From assembly GCF_019511605.1 (NCBI RefSeq), contig NZ_JAEUAV010000038.1, positions 1 to 40,172 of the forward strand: a stretch of 40,172 nt of DNA. Direction: 5' to 3'. Under the pieces are notes generated by a model. It worked only from the letters and a program-made list of their open reading frames with translations. It was not told the DNA's origin and made no database searches. A program made the position numbers and the translations under genes. Within the stretch, counting starts at the first letter, position 1. Each line of letters starts with the position of its first letter. Origin of the DNA: Paraburkholderia phenoliruptrix. Its GTDB lineage: Bacteria; Pseudomonadota; Gammaproteobacteria; Burkholderiales; Burkholderiaceae. Of this stretch, positions 31,721-40,021 are shown piece by piece.

Positions 31721-34501
31721 TTACGCTCCCCCGTGCTTGGCCAACAGCGAATCAATATCGCTTTCGGACAGCGTTTCGCCTTTGAAGTCTGGGTTTTTCG
31801 TCAGATCCTTGCGCGCGAACTGGCGCGCGTCGGGTCCGAGCTCAACTTGGATGGAACCCACCGGCACGTCTGCCAAGTGCATTTTTCCGTTAGCATCCAA
31901 CACTCCTTCGCGCTTACTCCCGTCCGACAGCGTCGCGATGTACTTCGCCCCTTGGACCGGTTCGTCATCGTGATACAGGTACTGCATGGCGGCGTCGTAT
32001 TTCGACGTCGGCAGTTGGGGCAGCGGATACCCTTTACTCGTCGGCCCATTGAAGCTGTGCTGCGCCCCTTTGACGTCGATCTTTCCCGGCGCATGGATCT
32101 CGATGTTGCCACCGGCAATGCGGATATACGCGCCGCCGCTCGTCAGCAGAATGGCCTGGTCGGCGGCGGCTTCGATTTTTTCTGTGGCTGACAGCAAACG
32201 GAACGTCTTCTGTGCGGTCAGCTCCACATTGTCCGAGTGCGCCTGAATCTCCACCTTGCCCTTTGCCGCAAACAGCTTCATCCCCGCGTTCTGCGCGAAC
32301 AGGCTGATCTTCTGCGCAACGCTCGCGAGCAGCGACTTGCCGCTCGCAATGTGCGTGCTCTGACCGCTCACCACGTTCACATGCTCATTCGCCGCGATAT
32401 GCGTGGACTTCTGTGTCGACATCGCGATGCCTGCCGGCGTCGCGAACAGCATGATCGGCTCCTTGAACCCGTTCGCCTCACCGGTGCCACCGCCCGCCGT
32501 GTTGCCACCGCTGCCGCTCGCGCCCTCAACGCGGTCCTGCGTGGCGTCGGCAAACGACTTCAGCGAATCGTGACCTTCCATCAGGCTCTCCGCCTGATGC
32601 GTCTCGCTCGCCTCGCTGAGTGCCCCGATCACGCTCCCCGAATTCTCGAGCTGGCTCTTCGCCTCGCCTGCGTCAAGCGGCTGCCTCGATGCTCCCGTCG
32701 TTGGATGCGTCGATACATACAGCCCCTGCCCCGCCCGCACCGCGCCATACGCGTCCGACTTCAGATCAAAGCCGCTGCCCAGATACGCCCCGCGCGTGTT
32801 GCCGCTGTGCGCAATCAGGTAGCCCAGATGCAGTTGCGAGTTCGCGCTCGTGCTGTAAAGCTGCACCCGGTTCTGACCGGTGGCATCGTCCATCACCAGC
32901 TGGTTGTAGCCGCTGCCCTGGTACTCCTTGGACCGGTAGCCCGAGAGGATGCCGTTCGAATGCCACTGCGGCGTCTTCGCGCCGTTGTACACACGCCCCG
33001 TGACGATCGGCCGGTCGCAGTCGCCGTCCAGGAACGACACGATCACCTCCTCGCCGATGCGCGGCACGTGCACCGCGCCGTAATTGCCGCCCGTGTCCGA
33101 TTGCACCACCCGCAGCCAGCACGACGCCTTCTCGTCGCCCGGATTCAGCCGGTCCCAGTGCATCTGCACCTTCACCCGGTTCAGCGCGTCCGTGAACACT
33201 TCCTCGTTCGCCGGGCCCACCACGGTCGCCGTCTGCAGATGCATGTCCGGCTTGCGATGCTCCAGCGGGCTGCGAAACGGCACGCTCTTGCGCTGCGCCT
33301 CGACCGTGGCCATGAAGAAGCCTTCGCTGCCGTCGGCCGATCTGACCACCAGCGCCGCATCGTTCGCGTGCTGCGCGCGCGCCGCAGCAATCTGCGCCTT
33401 CAGGCTGTGCGGGAAGTCGGTCATGCCCGAGGACACCGGCAGGTTGTTCTCGATCACCCACCGCACGGCAAGCACCGCGAACTGCCGCTCCTGTTCGCTG
33501 CCGCCGCTGTGCTCCGGATGATTCTCCAGCACGAACCAGCGGCCCGCATCGAGCCGCCGCACCGCGCCCACGCCATGAAAGCGCTTGGCGCGCGACTCCC
33601 ACTCCTCCATCCTCACCTTCGAGAGCTGCTCGCCGCGCTCCTGCTGCCCGTACGTGTACGCGCCCGTGTACTCGTACACCTCCGCCTGCTGCGGCAGATC
33701 GCCCTGCGTCGAGAGCGTCGGCACGCTTGTGCCCTTCGGGTTGGCCGCCGACGACGGCCACTTGTAGTCGAACGTGCGCGTGGTGAGCGTCGTGCTCTGC
33801 AGCGTGCGCGTGCCGCTCCACTGCACCAACGCGTCGGTCTCGCTGTTCGTGCCCGAGCGGTAGAACGGCACCGCCTGCGGCGAGAGCGCCGGCAGGCTGC
33901 CGATGTCGTCGGTAATTACCAGCGTATGCGATTGACCGTCCTGCGCCTGTTCGAAATAACCAAACAGGCCCTCGGTTTCCATCAGGCGGTGACAGAAATT
34001 CCAGTCGTCCTCGTATTGCACGCAGAAAGAATGCGGCGGCAATGGCTTGCTCAACGCGAAACGGAACGCGCCCTGCGCCTGCGGATGCACGTTGAATACG
34101 TCGGTGAGAATCTCATCGACGCTTTTATCCTGCCAGATTCGCGCGTCCTTGCGAAAGCGCAGGAAATGCATCCACGACACCAGCCCGATCTGGTAACTGG
34201 TAATTGCGCCATCCGCGCCCAGACGGCGGGCGGTATGGACATAACCGTGGTGTGCGGCATACGACTGGTCGCTTTGCTGGATCCACAGCGTGACGGGCTG
34301 CGCAATCAGCGATTTGAGCTCGATACTGTCGCTGGTGGAAACCGCGTCCAGCGTGAATTCATAATCGCGGCCAATTCGCGACACGCCCACCAGCCTTTGC
34401 GGCAACAGCGTATTGCCGCCCAGCGGCGTATCCAGTTTCAGCAGCCGGTCACTTTGCAACAGCCCGCCTTTTATTGCCGCGATTATGTCCTGCGCGCCCA
34501 T
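31721..34501 (-). CDS. vgrG: T6SS spike protein VgrG (copy 2)
   Basis: This 926-residue VgrG has the same order of gp27-like, OB-fold and DUF2345 parts as copy 1, and is almost identical over roughly the first 755 residues. Differences there are few (for example SMSDS/STSDS, FNLHPQ/FNVHPQ, QAEDGQ/QAQDGQ). After KGKVEIQA the sequences diverge: first a tract of moderate similarity up to HSF-GPTS, then an unrelated tip. The tip here reads DDEPVQGAKYIATLSDG then KMHLADVPVGSIQVELGPD, a good transthyretin-like pattern, and ends DIDSLLAKHGGA. This tip probably selects the downstream effector. Confidence 0.95.
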   Translation of the reverse strand: MGAQDIIAAIKGGLLQSDRLLKLDTPLGGNTLLPQRLVGVSRIGRDYEFTLDAVSTSDSIELKSLIAQPVTLWIQQSDQSYAAHHGYVHTARRLGADGAITSYQIGLVSWMHFLRFRKDARIWQDKSVDEILTDVFNVHPQAQGAFRFALSKPLPPHSFCVQYEDDWNFCHRLMETEGLFGYFEQAQDGQSHTLVITDDIGSLPALSPQAVPFYRSGTNSETDALVQWSGTRTLQSTTLTTRTFDYKWPSSAANPKGTSVPTLSTQGDLPQQAEVYEYTGAYTYGQQERGEQLSKVRMEEWESRAKRFHGVGAVRRLDAGRWFVLENHPEHSGGSEQERQFAVLAVRWVIENNLPVSSGMTDFPHSLKAQIAAARAQHANDAALVVRSADGSEGFFMATVEAQRKSVPFRSPLEHRKPDMHLQTATVVGPANEEVFTDALNRVKVQMHWDRLNPGDEKASCWLRVVQSDTGGNYGAVHVPRIGEEVIVSFLDGDCDRPIVTGRVYNGAKTPQWHSNGILSGYRSKEYQGSGYNQLVMDDATGQNRVQLYSTSANSQLHLGYLIAHSGNTRGAYLGSGFDLKSDAYGAVRAGQGLYVSTHPTTGASRQPLDAGEAKSQLENSGSVIGALSEASETHQAESLMEGHDSLKSFADATQDRVEGASGSGGNTAGGGTGEANGFKEPIMLFATPAGIAMSTQKSTHIAANEHVNVVSGQSTHIASGKSLLASVAQKISLFAQNAGMKLFAAKGKVEIQAHSDNVELTAQKTFRLLSATEKIEAAADQAILLTSGGAYIRIAGGNIEIHAPGKIDVKGAQHSFNGPTSKGYPLPQLPTSKYDAAMQYLYHDDEPVQGAKYIATLSDGSKREGVLDANGKMHLADVPVGSIQVELGPDARQFARKDLTKNPDFKGETLSESDIDSLLAKHGGA

Positions 34502-34552
34502 ACCGCCTCTTTTTATGCAATGCGCGACCCCGCGCTATCGCGCGATAATACA
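32241..34552. repeat. Long direct repeat, copy 2 (vgrG2 body plus promoter)
   Basis: This copy matches 24419-26730. The left boundary falls inside the coding sequence for the DUF2345 helix. The right boundary falls just past the -10 region of the promoter. Confidence 0.92.
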
Positions 34553-34574
34553 GAAAATTACTGGGCCGCCGCAA
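34536..34574 (-). promoter_or_regulatory. vgrG2 promoter with overlapping palindrome
   Basis: The palindrome TATCGCGCGATA (34536-34547) and -10 TATTAT (34545-34550) are as at vgrG1. The -35-like TTGCGG (34569-34574) is 18 bases away and lies outside the repeat. The AAACAAATGTTAAATCG element recurs at 34587-34603. Confidence 0.48.
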
Positions 34575-34595
34575 TCGCATATTGAAAAACAAATG

Positions 34596-34970
34596 TTAAA
34601 TCGCGGGTTGTCGACGGGTAGTTATTTCCTCACGAAGGGCTATTCGTTCGGCGATTCGGTATAAATGGCTTTGCGGCGCGGTTCCCTTTGTGACCGTGCA
34701 TTGAAGATTTTCCGCTGACACCCTCAGGCCGTCTCTGATCCAAATGGCTCGGCGCTCTGTGTCCTCACGCCAGATTTGCAAGTCGCAAACTGACGATGCA
34801 GCCGCGAAAGACAGCGCCAATTCAGCAGTCCGGTCGCTTCGGTCCGAATCAATCAGAACACGACAATTGCCATGAATGGGTTGATCCAACTCGGGGGGCG
34901 ACCGGAAACGAACAGACACACTTTCAGTGACTTCGCCAAAACACCGAGTCCTGCACAGCCTGAACTCCAC
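34596..34970 (-). CDS. Doubtful 124-residue open frame
   Basis: I recognise no family. The middle (LDQPIHGNCRVLIDSDRSD, then AELALSFAAASSVCDLQIW) looks more protein-like than the ends, which are Arg-rich. No good ribosome site was seen, and it overlaps the conserved element before vgrG2. It may be a remnant of a cargo gene or a chance frame. Confidence 0.22.
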   Translation of the reverse strand: MEFRLCRTRCFGEVTESVSVRFRSPPELDQPIHGNCRVLIDSDRSDRTAELALSFAAASSVCDLQIWREDTERRAIWIRDGLRVSAENLQCTVTKGTAPQSHLYRIAERIALREEITTRRQPAI

Positions 34971-34974
34971 ACGG

Positions 34975-35179
34975 CAGCAACAGATTCACGAACCAATTTT
35001 GCAAAAGGCGGGTATCAACTGGCTTAGAGTCGTGCGAGTCACGGGGCAGCGTCTTATGGAATGAGGTTCACACAAGAGGCGTTCCCGACTGCTGGAGTAG
35101 ATAACCAACCCAATACTGCCTGAATAGTGATTGGTGATGGGCAACAATAAATCCACATATTCAAGTTTGTCGACGAACC
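34975..35179. other. Spacer before the DUF262 remnant
   Basis: About 200 bases of lower-GC sequence with no supported gene. Together with the doubtful frame and the vgrG2 upstream elements it fills the 678-base gap between vgrG2 and the pseudogene. It would contain the original promoter of that gene. Confidence 0.5.
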
Positions 35180-35968
35180 ATGACAGAGACTCTCTTTAAA
35201 GAAGTCCGTTACACCCTCGGCGGCCTGATCGGCGACATCGGGCTTGGTCGAATTGGTCTGCCTGACATTCAACGACCTTTTGTCTGGGCCAATGCCAAAG
35301 TAATGCATCCGCATCGCCTTCCGGCCGCAAAGCGGCACTTTTGTCGTTCCCGACGCAACCACGGAACGGGACCCGGAGTACATTCTCGACATCTCCGAGG
35401 TATTCGGCCGGCCCACCCATAAAACCGTCGGCGAATATCTGAAGCGCCTCGCAGCTGCCCGCGCGGTGTCCGACGCCGAAGAAGAGAAAATCGCCGACGC
35501 TATCGGCAAGCTGGCCGCCCTGACCAACTTCCCCTTCATTGCGCTCGAGCTGTCGCAGCAATGCACCGAAGAACAGGTGGCCGACGTTTTCGTGCGCATC
35601 AATAGCGAAGGCAAGAAGCTCAATCAGTCGGACTTCATCCTGACACTCATGTCGGTGTTCTGGGACCAAGGCCGTTCGGAACTGGAAGCCTGCTGCCGGA
35701 CAGCGCGCCAGCCCGCGCCTGCAGGACAACCCAGTTCTTTCAATCAGATCTTCCAGCCGGACCCTGACCATCTCTTGCGCGTGGGCGTGGGTGTGGCTTT
35801 CCGGCGAGCGCGCCTCGAGCACGTGTATTCGCTACTGCGCGTAGGCCCTGATTGCCGGTGTGATTCGCGCCGGGTACGAGAAGTTGTCCCGCGGTGGAGC
35901 ATGATTGCGCAGCAAGGCGCGCGGGTGGACGACGGATCGCCAGAGGCCGGACGACTCCCTCCAGACAT
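35180..35968 (+). pseudogene. Decayed DUF262 (GmrSD N-terminal/ParB-like) gene
   Basis: Three blocks of a DUF262 protein survive. Block 1 (35180-35302) reads GRIGLPDIQRPFVWANAKV. At about 35303 the frame changes and a segment is missing. Block 2 resumes in another frame with CIRIAFRPQSGTF, then YILDISEVFG, ALTNFPFIALELS, the family signature VADVFVRINSEGKKLNQSDF, and ILTLMSVFWDQGR. A second deletion near 35840 leads to block 3 (RVREVVPRWSM...DDGSPEA), which resembles the family C-terminal region. The missing first segment would have held the DGQQR motif thought to be catalytic, so the gene is dead. DUF262 proteins include type IV restriction and other defence factors. The remnant stops at the rtcR gene end. 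Confidence 0.75.
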
Positions 35969-35972
35969 CCCA

Positions 35973-37592
35973 TCAGCGCTGATTCTCCAGCGCCTGTCGC
36001 ACACCCTCCCAGTCAAGCCGAAAGCGTGCGAGGTACTTGCGCAAGCGATCCGCATCGTTTGGCTGCTTCTTGCCTTGCCGCGACACGGCAAACAGTGCGC
36101 GTCCGGCTTCGGACAGACTGCGCGAGACGCGACACACGTCGAGCACTTGCTCGAGCTGCGCGCGGTCGAACAGGTCGAGTTCGCTCGCGCCCGCTCCCAG
36201 CACGGCATCGACCATATCGACCAGATCGCTCGTGTCACGCGGCGCGGACCATGTTGCCGACAGTCGCGCCACTTCTTCCTCCGCAATTGCCTCGGTTATG
36301 CGGCCCGCGTCTGCAAGCGTCGCCATCCGCGTAACGGACGCGGACAGCTCGCGGAAATTACCACTCCATATTGCGCGTGGAGACGTCGCGAAGGCCACGT
36401 ACCGTCGCCTGGCTTCAACGTTGAACCGCACGCTTTCACCGTGCTCGCGGCCGAACCGGTCGAGTTCGAATTCCAGGTTGGGCTCCACGTCCTCACGACG
36501 GTCTGCAAGGCGTGGCAGTTCGTAGGTCCACAGGTTGATCCGTGCGTACAGATCTTCGCGGAACGTGCCGGCGGCCACCATCTGGCGAAGATCGCGGTGC
36601 GTGCCAGCTATCAGCTCGAAATCGCTTGTCACCTCGCTGTCGGACCCCACCGGAAAGAACCGCTTCTCCTCAACCGCCTTCAGCAGCATGGCCTGCTCGT
36701 CGAGGCCAAGCTCACCAATTTCATCCAGGAACAGCAGGCCGCCGTCCGCAGCGCGCAGCAGTCCCGCGCGCGCTGCCTGCGCGCCGGTGAACGCTCCCTT
36801 TACATGACCGAATAGGGTCGACATGGCGGCGTCTCCTCGCAGCGTCGCGCAGTTGACCTCGATGAACGGGCCTGCAAGCCGATGCCGCGCGCGCTTGAGT
36901 TCGTACACGCGCCTTGCGAGAAACGATTTGCCCGCGCCGGTCGGCCCGACCAGCAGCATGGGCGCGCGCGAGCGCGCGGCAACCCGCTCCAATTGCTCGA
37001 TCAGCGCGTTAAAGCAGGCATTGCGTGTTGCAATGCCCGCCTTCAGGAACGATACCGTTTCATCACGCTCGCGTTGGAAGCGCTGTGCGATCCGGTTGTA
37101 ACGCGAGAGGTCCAGATCGATTACCGAGACCGCCCCGGGTCCGCTCGGCCCTTCGTCAGTCCGTTGCGGCGGCGCCGTCTGCACGAGCCGCGCGGGCAAA
37201 TATCGAGCCTCGGCGAGCAGGAACCAGCAGATCTGTGCGACGTGCGTGCCTGTCGTGATGTGAATCAGGTAATCCTCGTGATCGGTATGGAATGTATAAG
37301 CACGCGCGAAATCGAGCAACGCGGCGTAGACCTCTTCGAAATCCCAAGGATCGCGAATCGCTAGCGGCGTGAGCCGGACGTCGGTGTGAGGGGACGTTTG
37401 CGAGATGTCCTCTTTCACGCGGTTCGCAAGACGGTCGTAGTCCGGCGAGTGCAGCACTTCGAGCCGGTCAATCGGCAGGTCCTTCTGCATGCACAGCGAG
37501 ACTGTCGGGCGCCACTTCTGCCAGCGACGTGGTGCGCGCCCTCCCTGGTCCAGCACAGTGCCGAGAAAACCTATTGCGACGGTCTTGCGCAT
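35973..37592 (-). CDS. rtcR: Sigma-54-dependent activator of RNA repair, RtcR
   Basis: This 539-residue regulator controls the rtc RNA-repair genes. The N-terminal CARF-type domain (residues 1-180, with HITTGTHVAQICWFLLAEAR and LPARLVQT) is thought to sense an RNA end or cyclic-phosphate ligand. It is followed by an AAA+ sigma-54 activation domain: Walker A GPTGAGKS (216-223), the sigma-54 contact loop GAFTGA (266-271) and Walker B LLFLDEIGEL. A C-terminal helix-turn-helix region ends RLDWEGVRQAL. It is divergent from rtcB, and a sigma-54 promoter plus a perfect palindrome lie in the gap. In the resting state the CARF domain represses the ATPase. Confidence 0.95.
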   Translation of the reverse strand: MRKTVAIGFLGTVLDQGGRAPRRWQKWRPTVSLCMQKDLPIDRLEVLHSPDYDRLANRVKEDISQTSPHTDVRLTPLAIRDPWDFEEVYAALLDFARAYTFHTDHEDYLIHITTGTHVAQICWFLLAEARYLPARLVQTAPPQRTDEGPSGPGAVSVIDLDLSRYNRIAQRFQRERDETVSFLKAGIATRNACFNALIEQLERVAARSRAPMLLVGPTGAGKSFLARRVYELKRARHRLAGPFIEVNCATLRGDAAMSTLFGHVKGAFTGAQAARAGLLRAADGGLLFLDEIGELGLDEQAMLLKAVEEKRFFPVGSDSEVTSDFELIAGTHRDLRQMVAAGTFREDLYARINLWTYELPRLADRREDVEPNLEFELDRFGREHGESVRFNVEARRRYVAFATSPRAIWSGNFRELSASVTRMATLADAGRITEAIAEEEVARLSATWSAPRDTSDLVDMVDAVLGAGASELDLFDRAQLEQVLDVCRVSRSLSEAGRALFAVSRQGKKQPNDADRLRKYLARFRLDWEGVRQALENQR

Positions 37593-37617
37593 GTTTATCT
37601 TGTGGGATCGTGATTGA

Positions 37618-37632
37618 TCCTATTGTATAGGA
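37618..37632. promoter_or_regulatory. Perfect palindrome, candidate RtcR binding site
   Basis: TCCTAT-TGT-ATAGGA is a perfect 6+3+6 inverted repeat, 111 bases upstream of the sigma-54 promoter core and 26 bases from the rtcR start. This is a normal distance for an enhancer-type site. That RtcR binds it is inferred. Confidence 0.55.
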
Positions 37633-37742
37633 GCCGACGACGGGGCGGCCACCGCGCAGGCGACACGCTTAACCCATGTCGCCAAGTTTTTGGTCGTATT
37701 TTCAGGGACTTGGGGCGCATTGCTAGCTGACGGGCCAAACGG

Positions 37743-37758
37743 TGGCACGGTCTTCGCT
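37743..37758 (+). promoter_or_regulatory. Sigma-54 (-24/-12) promoter of rtcB
   Basis: TGGCACGGTCTTCGCT fits the -24/-12 consensus TGGCACG-N4-TTGCW with one mismatch, and has GG and GC exactly 10 bases apart. It lies about 100 bases before rtcB, opposite the gene for its expected activator. Confidence 0.85.
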
Positions 37759-37858
37759 CTTACAGGGTCGGTCCAATAGGGTCGCGAGGGAGCGAAGGAC
37801 GGACAGCGGCGCGCATGAACGGCGCGCCGCTCAGCAAAGAACAAAACGGATGAGAAAA

Positions 37859-39082
37859 ATGAACGAATCGGATTATGAGTTGATGGAACTCGCGCAGGGC
37901 AAGCCGGTGAAAATGTGGACGAAAGGGGTCGCAGTCGAAGACGAGGCGCGCACGCAACTGCGCAACACTGCGCAGTTGCCATTCATCTTCAGGCACCTCG
38001 CGGTTATGCCCGACGTTCACCTTGGCAAAGGCTCGACGATCGGCAGTGTGATTCCGACCAAGGGGGCGATCATCCCAGCGGCGGTTGGCGTGGATATCGG
38101 CTGCGGGATGATGGCCGCGCGGACCACGCTAACAGCAGCGGATCTGCCGGATTCTCTCGCGGGGCTACGCAGCGCTATCGAACGAGCAGTGCCGCACGGT
38201 CGCGTGCCGGGACGACGCGATCCGGGAGCTTGGGGCAACCGCACGCCGGCTGCCGTCGACGAGACATGGGCGATGCTGCAACCGGGCTTCCAGCGCATCG
38301 TTGACAAGTACCCGAAGCTCGAGAAGACGAACCACTACGTGCATCTCGGCACGCTCGGCACGGGCAATCACTTTATCGAAGTGTGTCTCGACGAAAGCGA
38401 CAGCGTGTGGTTCATGCTGCACAGCGGTTCACGCGGCGTCGGCAATGCGATTGGCAGCCTGTTTATCGAACTCGCGCAGGACGACATGCGTCAGCACATT
38501 GCTAACCTGCCAGATCGCAACCTCGCTTACTTCACCGAGGGCAGCCGACACTTCGACGACTACGTCGAGGCCGTGGGCTGGGCGCAGGATTTCGCGCGGC
38601 GCAACCGGCAGGTGATGATGGATGCGGTGATCGGCGCTGCGCGCAAAGTGATCGCCAAGCCTTTCGGCGTGGACGAACATGCGGTGAACTGCCACCACAA
38701 CTACGTGCAGCGGGAGCGCCACTACGGCGAGGACGTGCTTGTGACACGGAAGGGCGCGGTCTCTGCGCAAAAAGGACAGCTCGGCATTATCCCGGGCTCA
38801 ATGGGAGCGAAAAGCTACATTGTGCGCGGGCTCGGCAATCCGGAAAGTTTCTGCTCGTGCAGCCACGGTGCGGGCCGGACGATGAGCCGCACGGAAGCGA
38901 AGCGCCGCTTCACGGTTGCGGATCAGGCGAAGGCAACAGAGGGCGTGGAGTGCCGGAAGGACGCGGGGGTAGTCGACGAAATCCCGATGGCCTACAAGGA
39001 CATCGATGCGGTCATGGCGGCGCAGCGCAGTCTCGTTGAAGTAGTGCACACATTGCGTCAGGCGGTATGCGTGAAGGGATAG
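37859..39082 (+). CDS. rtcB: RNA-splicing ligase RtcB
   Basis: This 407-residue ligase joins RNA 2',3'-cyclic phosphate (or 3'-phosphate) ends to 5'-OH ends, using GTP and Mn2+. Visible motifs are PVKMWTKG, MPDVHLGKGSTIGSVIPT, the metal-site region VGVDIGCGMMA, LGTLGTGNHFIE, MLHSGSRGVGN and HHNYV. The guanylylated His336 lies in CSHGAGRTMSR (His337 in E. coli). The start at 37859 gives the family length and N-terminus; ATG 37850 and an open frame to 37742 are less likely because the latter includes the promoter. It is followed 50 bases later by an RlaP-type gene. No rtcA cyclase is present. Confidence 0.95.
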   Translation: MNESDYELMELAQGKPVKMWTKGVAVEDEARTQLRNTAQLPFIFRHLAVMPDVHLGKGSTIGSVIPTKGAIIPAAVGVDIGCGMMAARTTLTAADLPDSLAGLRSAIERAVPHGRVPGRRDPGAWGNRTPAAVDETWAMLQPGFQRIVDKYPKLEKTNHYVHLGTLGTGNHFIEVCLDESDSVWFMLHSGSRGVGNAIGSLFIELAQDDMRQHIANLPDRNLAYFTEGSRHFDDYVEAVGWAQDFARRNRQVMMDAVIGAARKVIAKPFGVDEHAVNCHHNYVQRERHYGEDVLVTRKGAVSAQKGQLGIIPGSMGAKSYIVRGLGNPESFCSCSHGAGRTMSRTEAKRRFTVADQAKATEGVECRKDAGVVDEIPMAYKDIDAVMAAQRSLVEVVHTLRQAVCVKG

Positions 39083-39132
39083 CGCGCCGCCGGGCTGGAG
39101 CCCTGGCGAATACACAATAAAAAGGAAATATG

Positions 39133-39948
39133 ATGACCTGGAAAGAAGAATTGAAGACGGTGCGCAGTGTGCACCCGGTCGCGCCGGATGTACACGCACG
39201 CGTGCTCGCTGAACTTGCCGATATCGAGCAGCGTCACGATGTGAGCGTCCTGTTCGCATGCGAATCGGGCAGTCGAGGCTGGGGTTTTGCGTCGCCGGAC
39301 AGCGACTACGATGTGCGCTTCGTGTATGTACACAGGCGCGACTGGTATTTGCGCGTCGAGCCACAGCGGGACGTGATCGAAAGACCACTCGACGACGTAT
39401 TGGACGTCAGCGGTTGGGAATTGCGAAAAGCGTTGCAACTGTTGCATCGCTCGAATCCCACGCTGCTCGAATGGCTCGACTCGCCCGTTGTGTATCGTGA
39501 GGATGTGCGCTGGTCGCCGAAGCTGAAGTCGCTCGCGTCGGCGTTTTTCTCGCCGCTGCGCGGGCGGCACCACTACCTGTCAATGGCGAAGAAGAACTTC
39601 CGCGGATATCTGCAGGGCGAGACGGTTCGCTTCAAGAAATATCTGTATGTGCTGCGGCCGCTACTCGCAACGAGGTGGGTGGATATGGGTCTTGGGATGC
39701 CGCCGATGCGGTTTGCCGATCTTGTCGCCGAGACCGTACATGAGCCGGCCGTGCTTGCGGAACTCGACAGGCTGCTTGCACTCAAGATGCAAGCGCGCGA
39801 AGGCGATTACGGGCCGCGCCGGCCAGCCATCCACGCGTTGATCGAATCGTTGCTCGCGGACGCGGAGGTTGAGCGCGAGTACAAGCGCCCATGGGGCGAC
39901 GTGGCAATGCTTGATGCATTTTTGCTGGACGTGCTCGAGGGTGGATGA
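39133..39948 (+). CDS. RNA repair-associated nucleotidyltransferase (RlaP family)
   Basis: This protein of about 271 residues belongs to the polymerase-beta-type nucleotidyltransferases of the RlaP/YcgL family (PF10127). The nucleotide-binding motif GSRGWGF is followed by SDYDVR, whose two aspartates would hold the metal. Further typical segments are SNPTLLEWL, HYLSMAKKNF and FKKYLYVLRPLLATRW. Family members occur next to RNA ligases and are thought to process or extend RNA ends, though the activity is not settled. AAGGAA (39122-39127) suits the ATG at 39133 better than the one at 39130. It is the second gene of the rtcB operon and ends just before a strong terminator. Confidence 0.88.
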   Translation: MTWKEELKTVRSVHPVAPDVHARVLAELADIEQRHDVSVLFACESGSRGWGFASPDSDYDVRFVYVHRRDWYLRVEPQRDVIERPLDDVLDVSGWELRKALQLLHRSNPTLLEWLDSPVVYREDVRWSPKLKSLASAFFSPLRGRHHYLSMAKKNFRGYLQGETVRFKKYLYVLRPLLATRWVDMGLGMPPMRFADLVAETVHEPAVLAELDRLLALKMQAREGDYGPRRPAIHALIESLLADAEVEREYKRPWGDVAMLDAFLLDVLEGG

Positions 39949-39957
39949 TGAGGAGGG

Positions 39958-39991
39958 CGGCGCAACGGTTTGGGGGTTGCGCCGTTTTTTT
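39958..39991 (+). terminator. Strong intrinsic terminator of the rtcB operon
   Basis: CGGCGCAAC (39958-39966) pairs perfectly with 39976-39984 around a 9-base loop, followed at once by T7. It begins 9 bases after the last stop codon. Confidence 0.9.
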
Positions 39992-40021
39992 GTCGATCGC
40001 GGTTGTGGGGGCTATGCTGAC

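Noticed and set aside
35970..36815. Continuation of the plus-strand frame from the DUF262 remnant through rtcR
   Set aside because: After about 35968 the frame loses all resemblance to DUF262 and is antisense to the well-supported rtcR gene.
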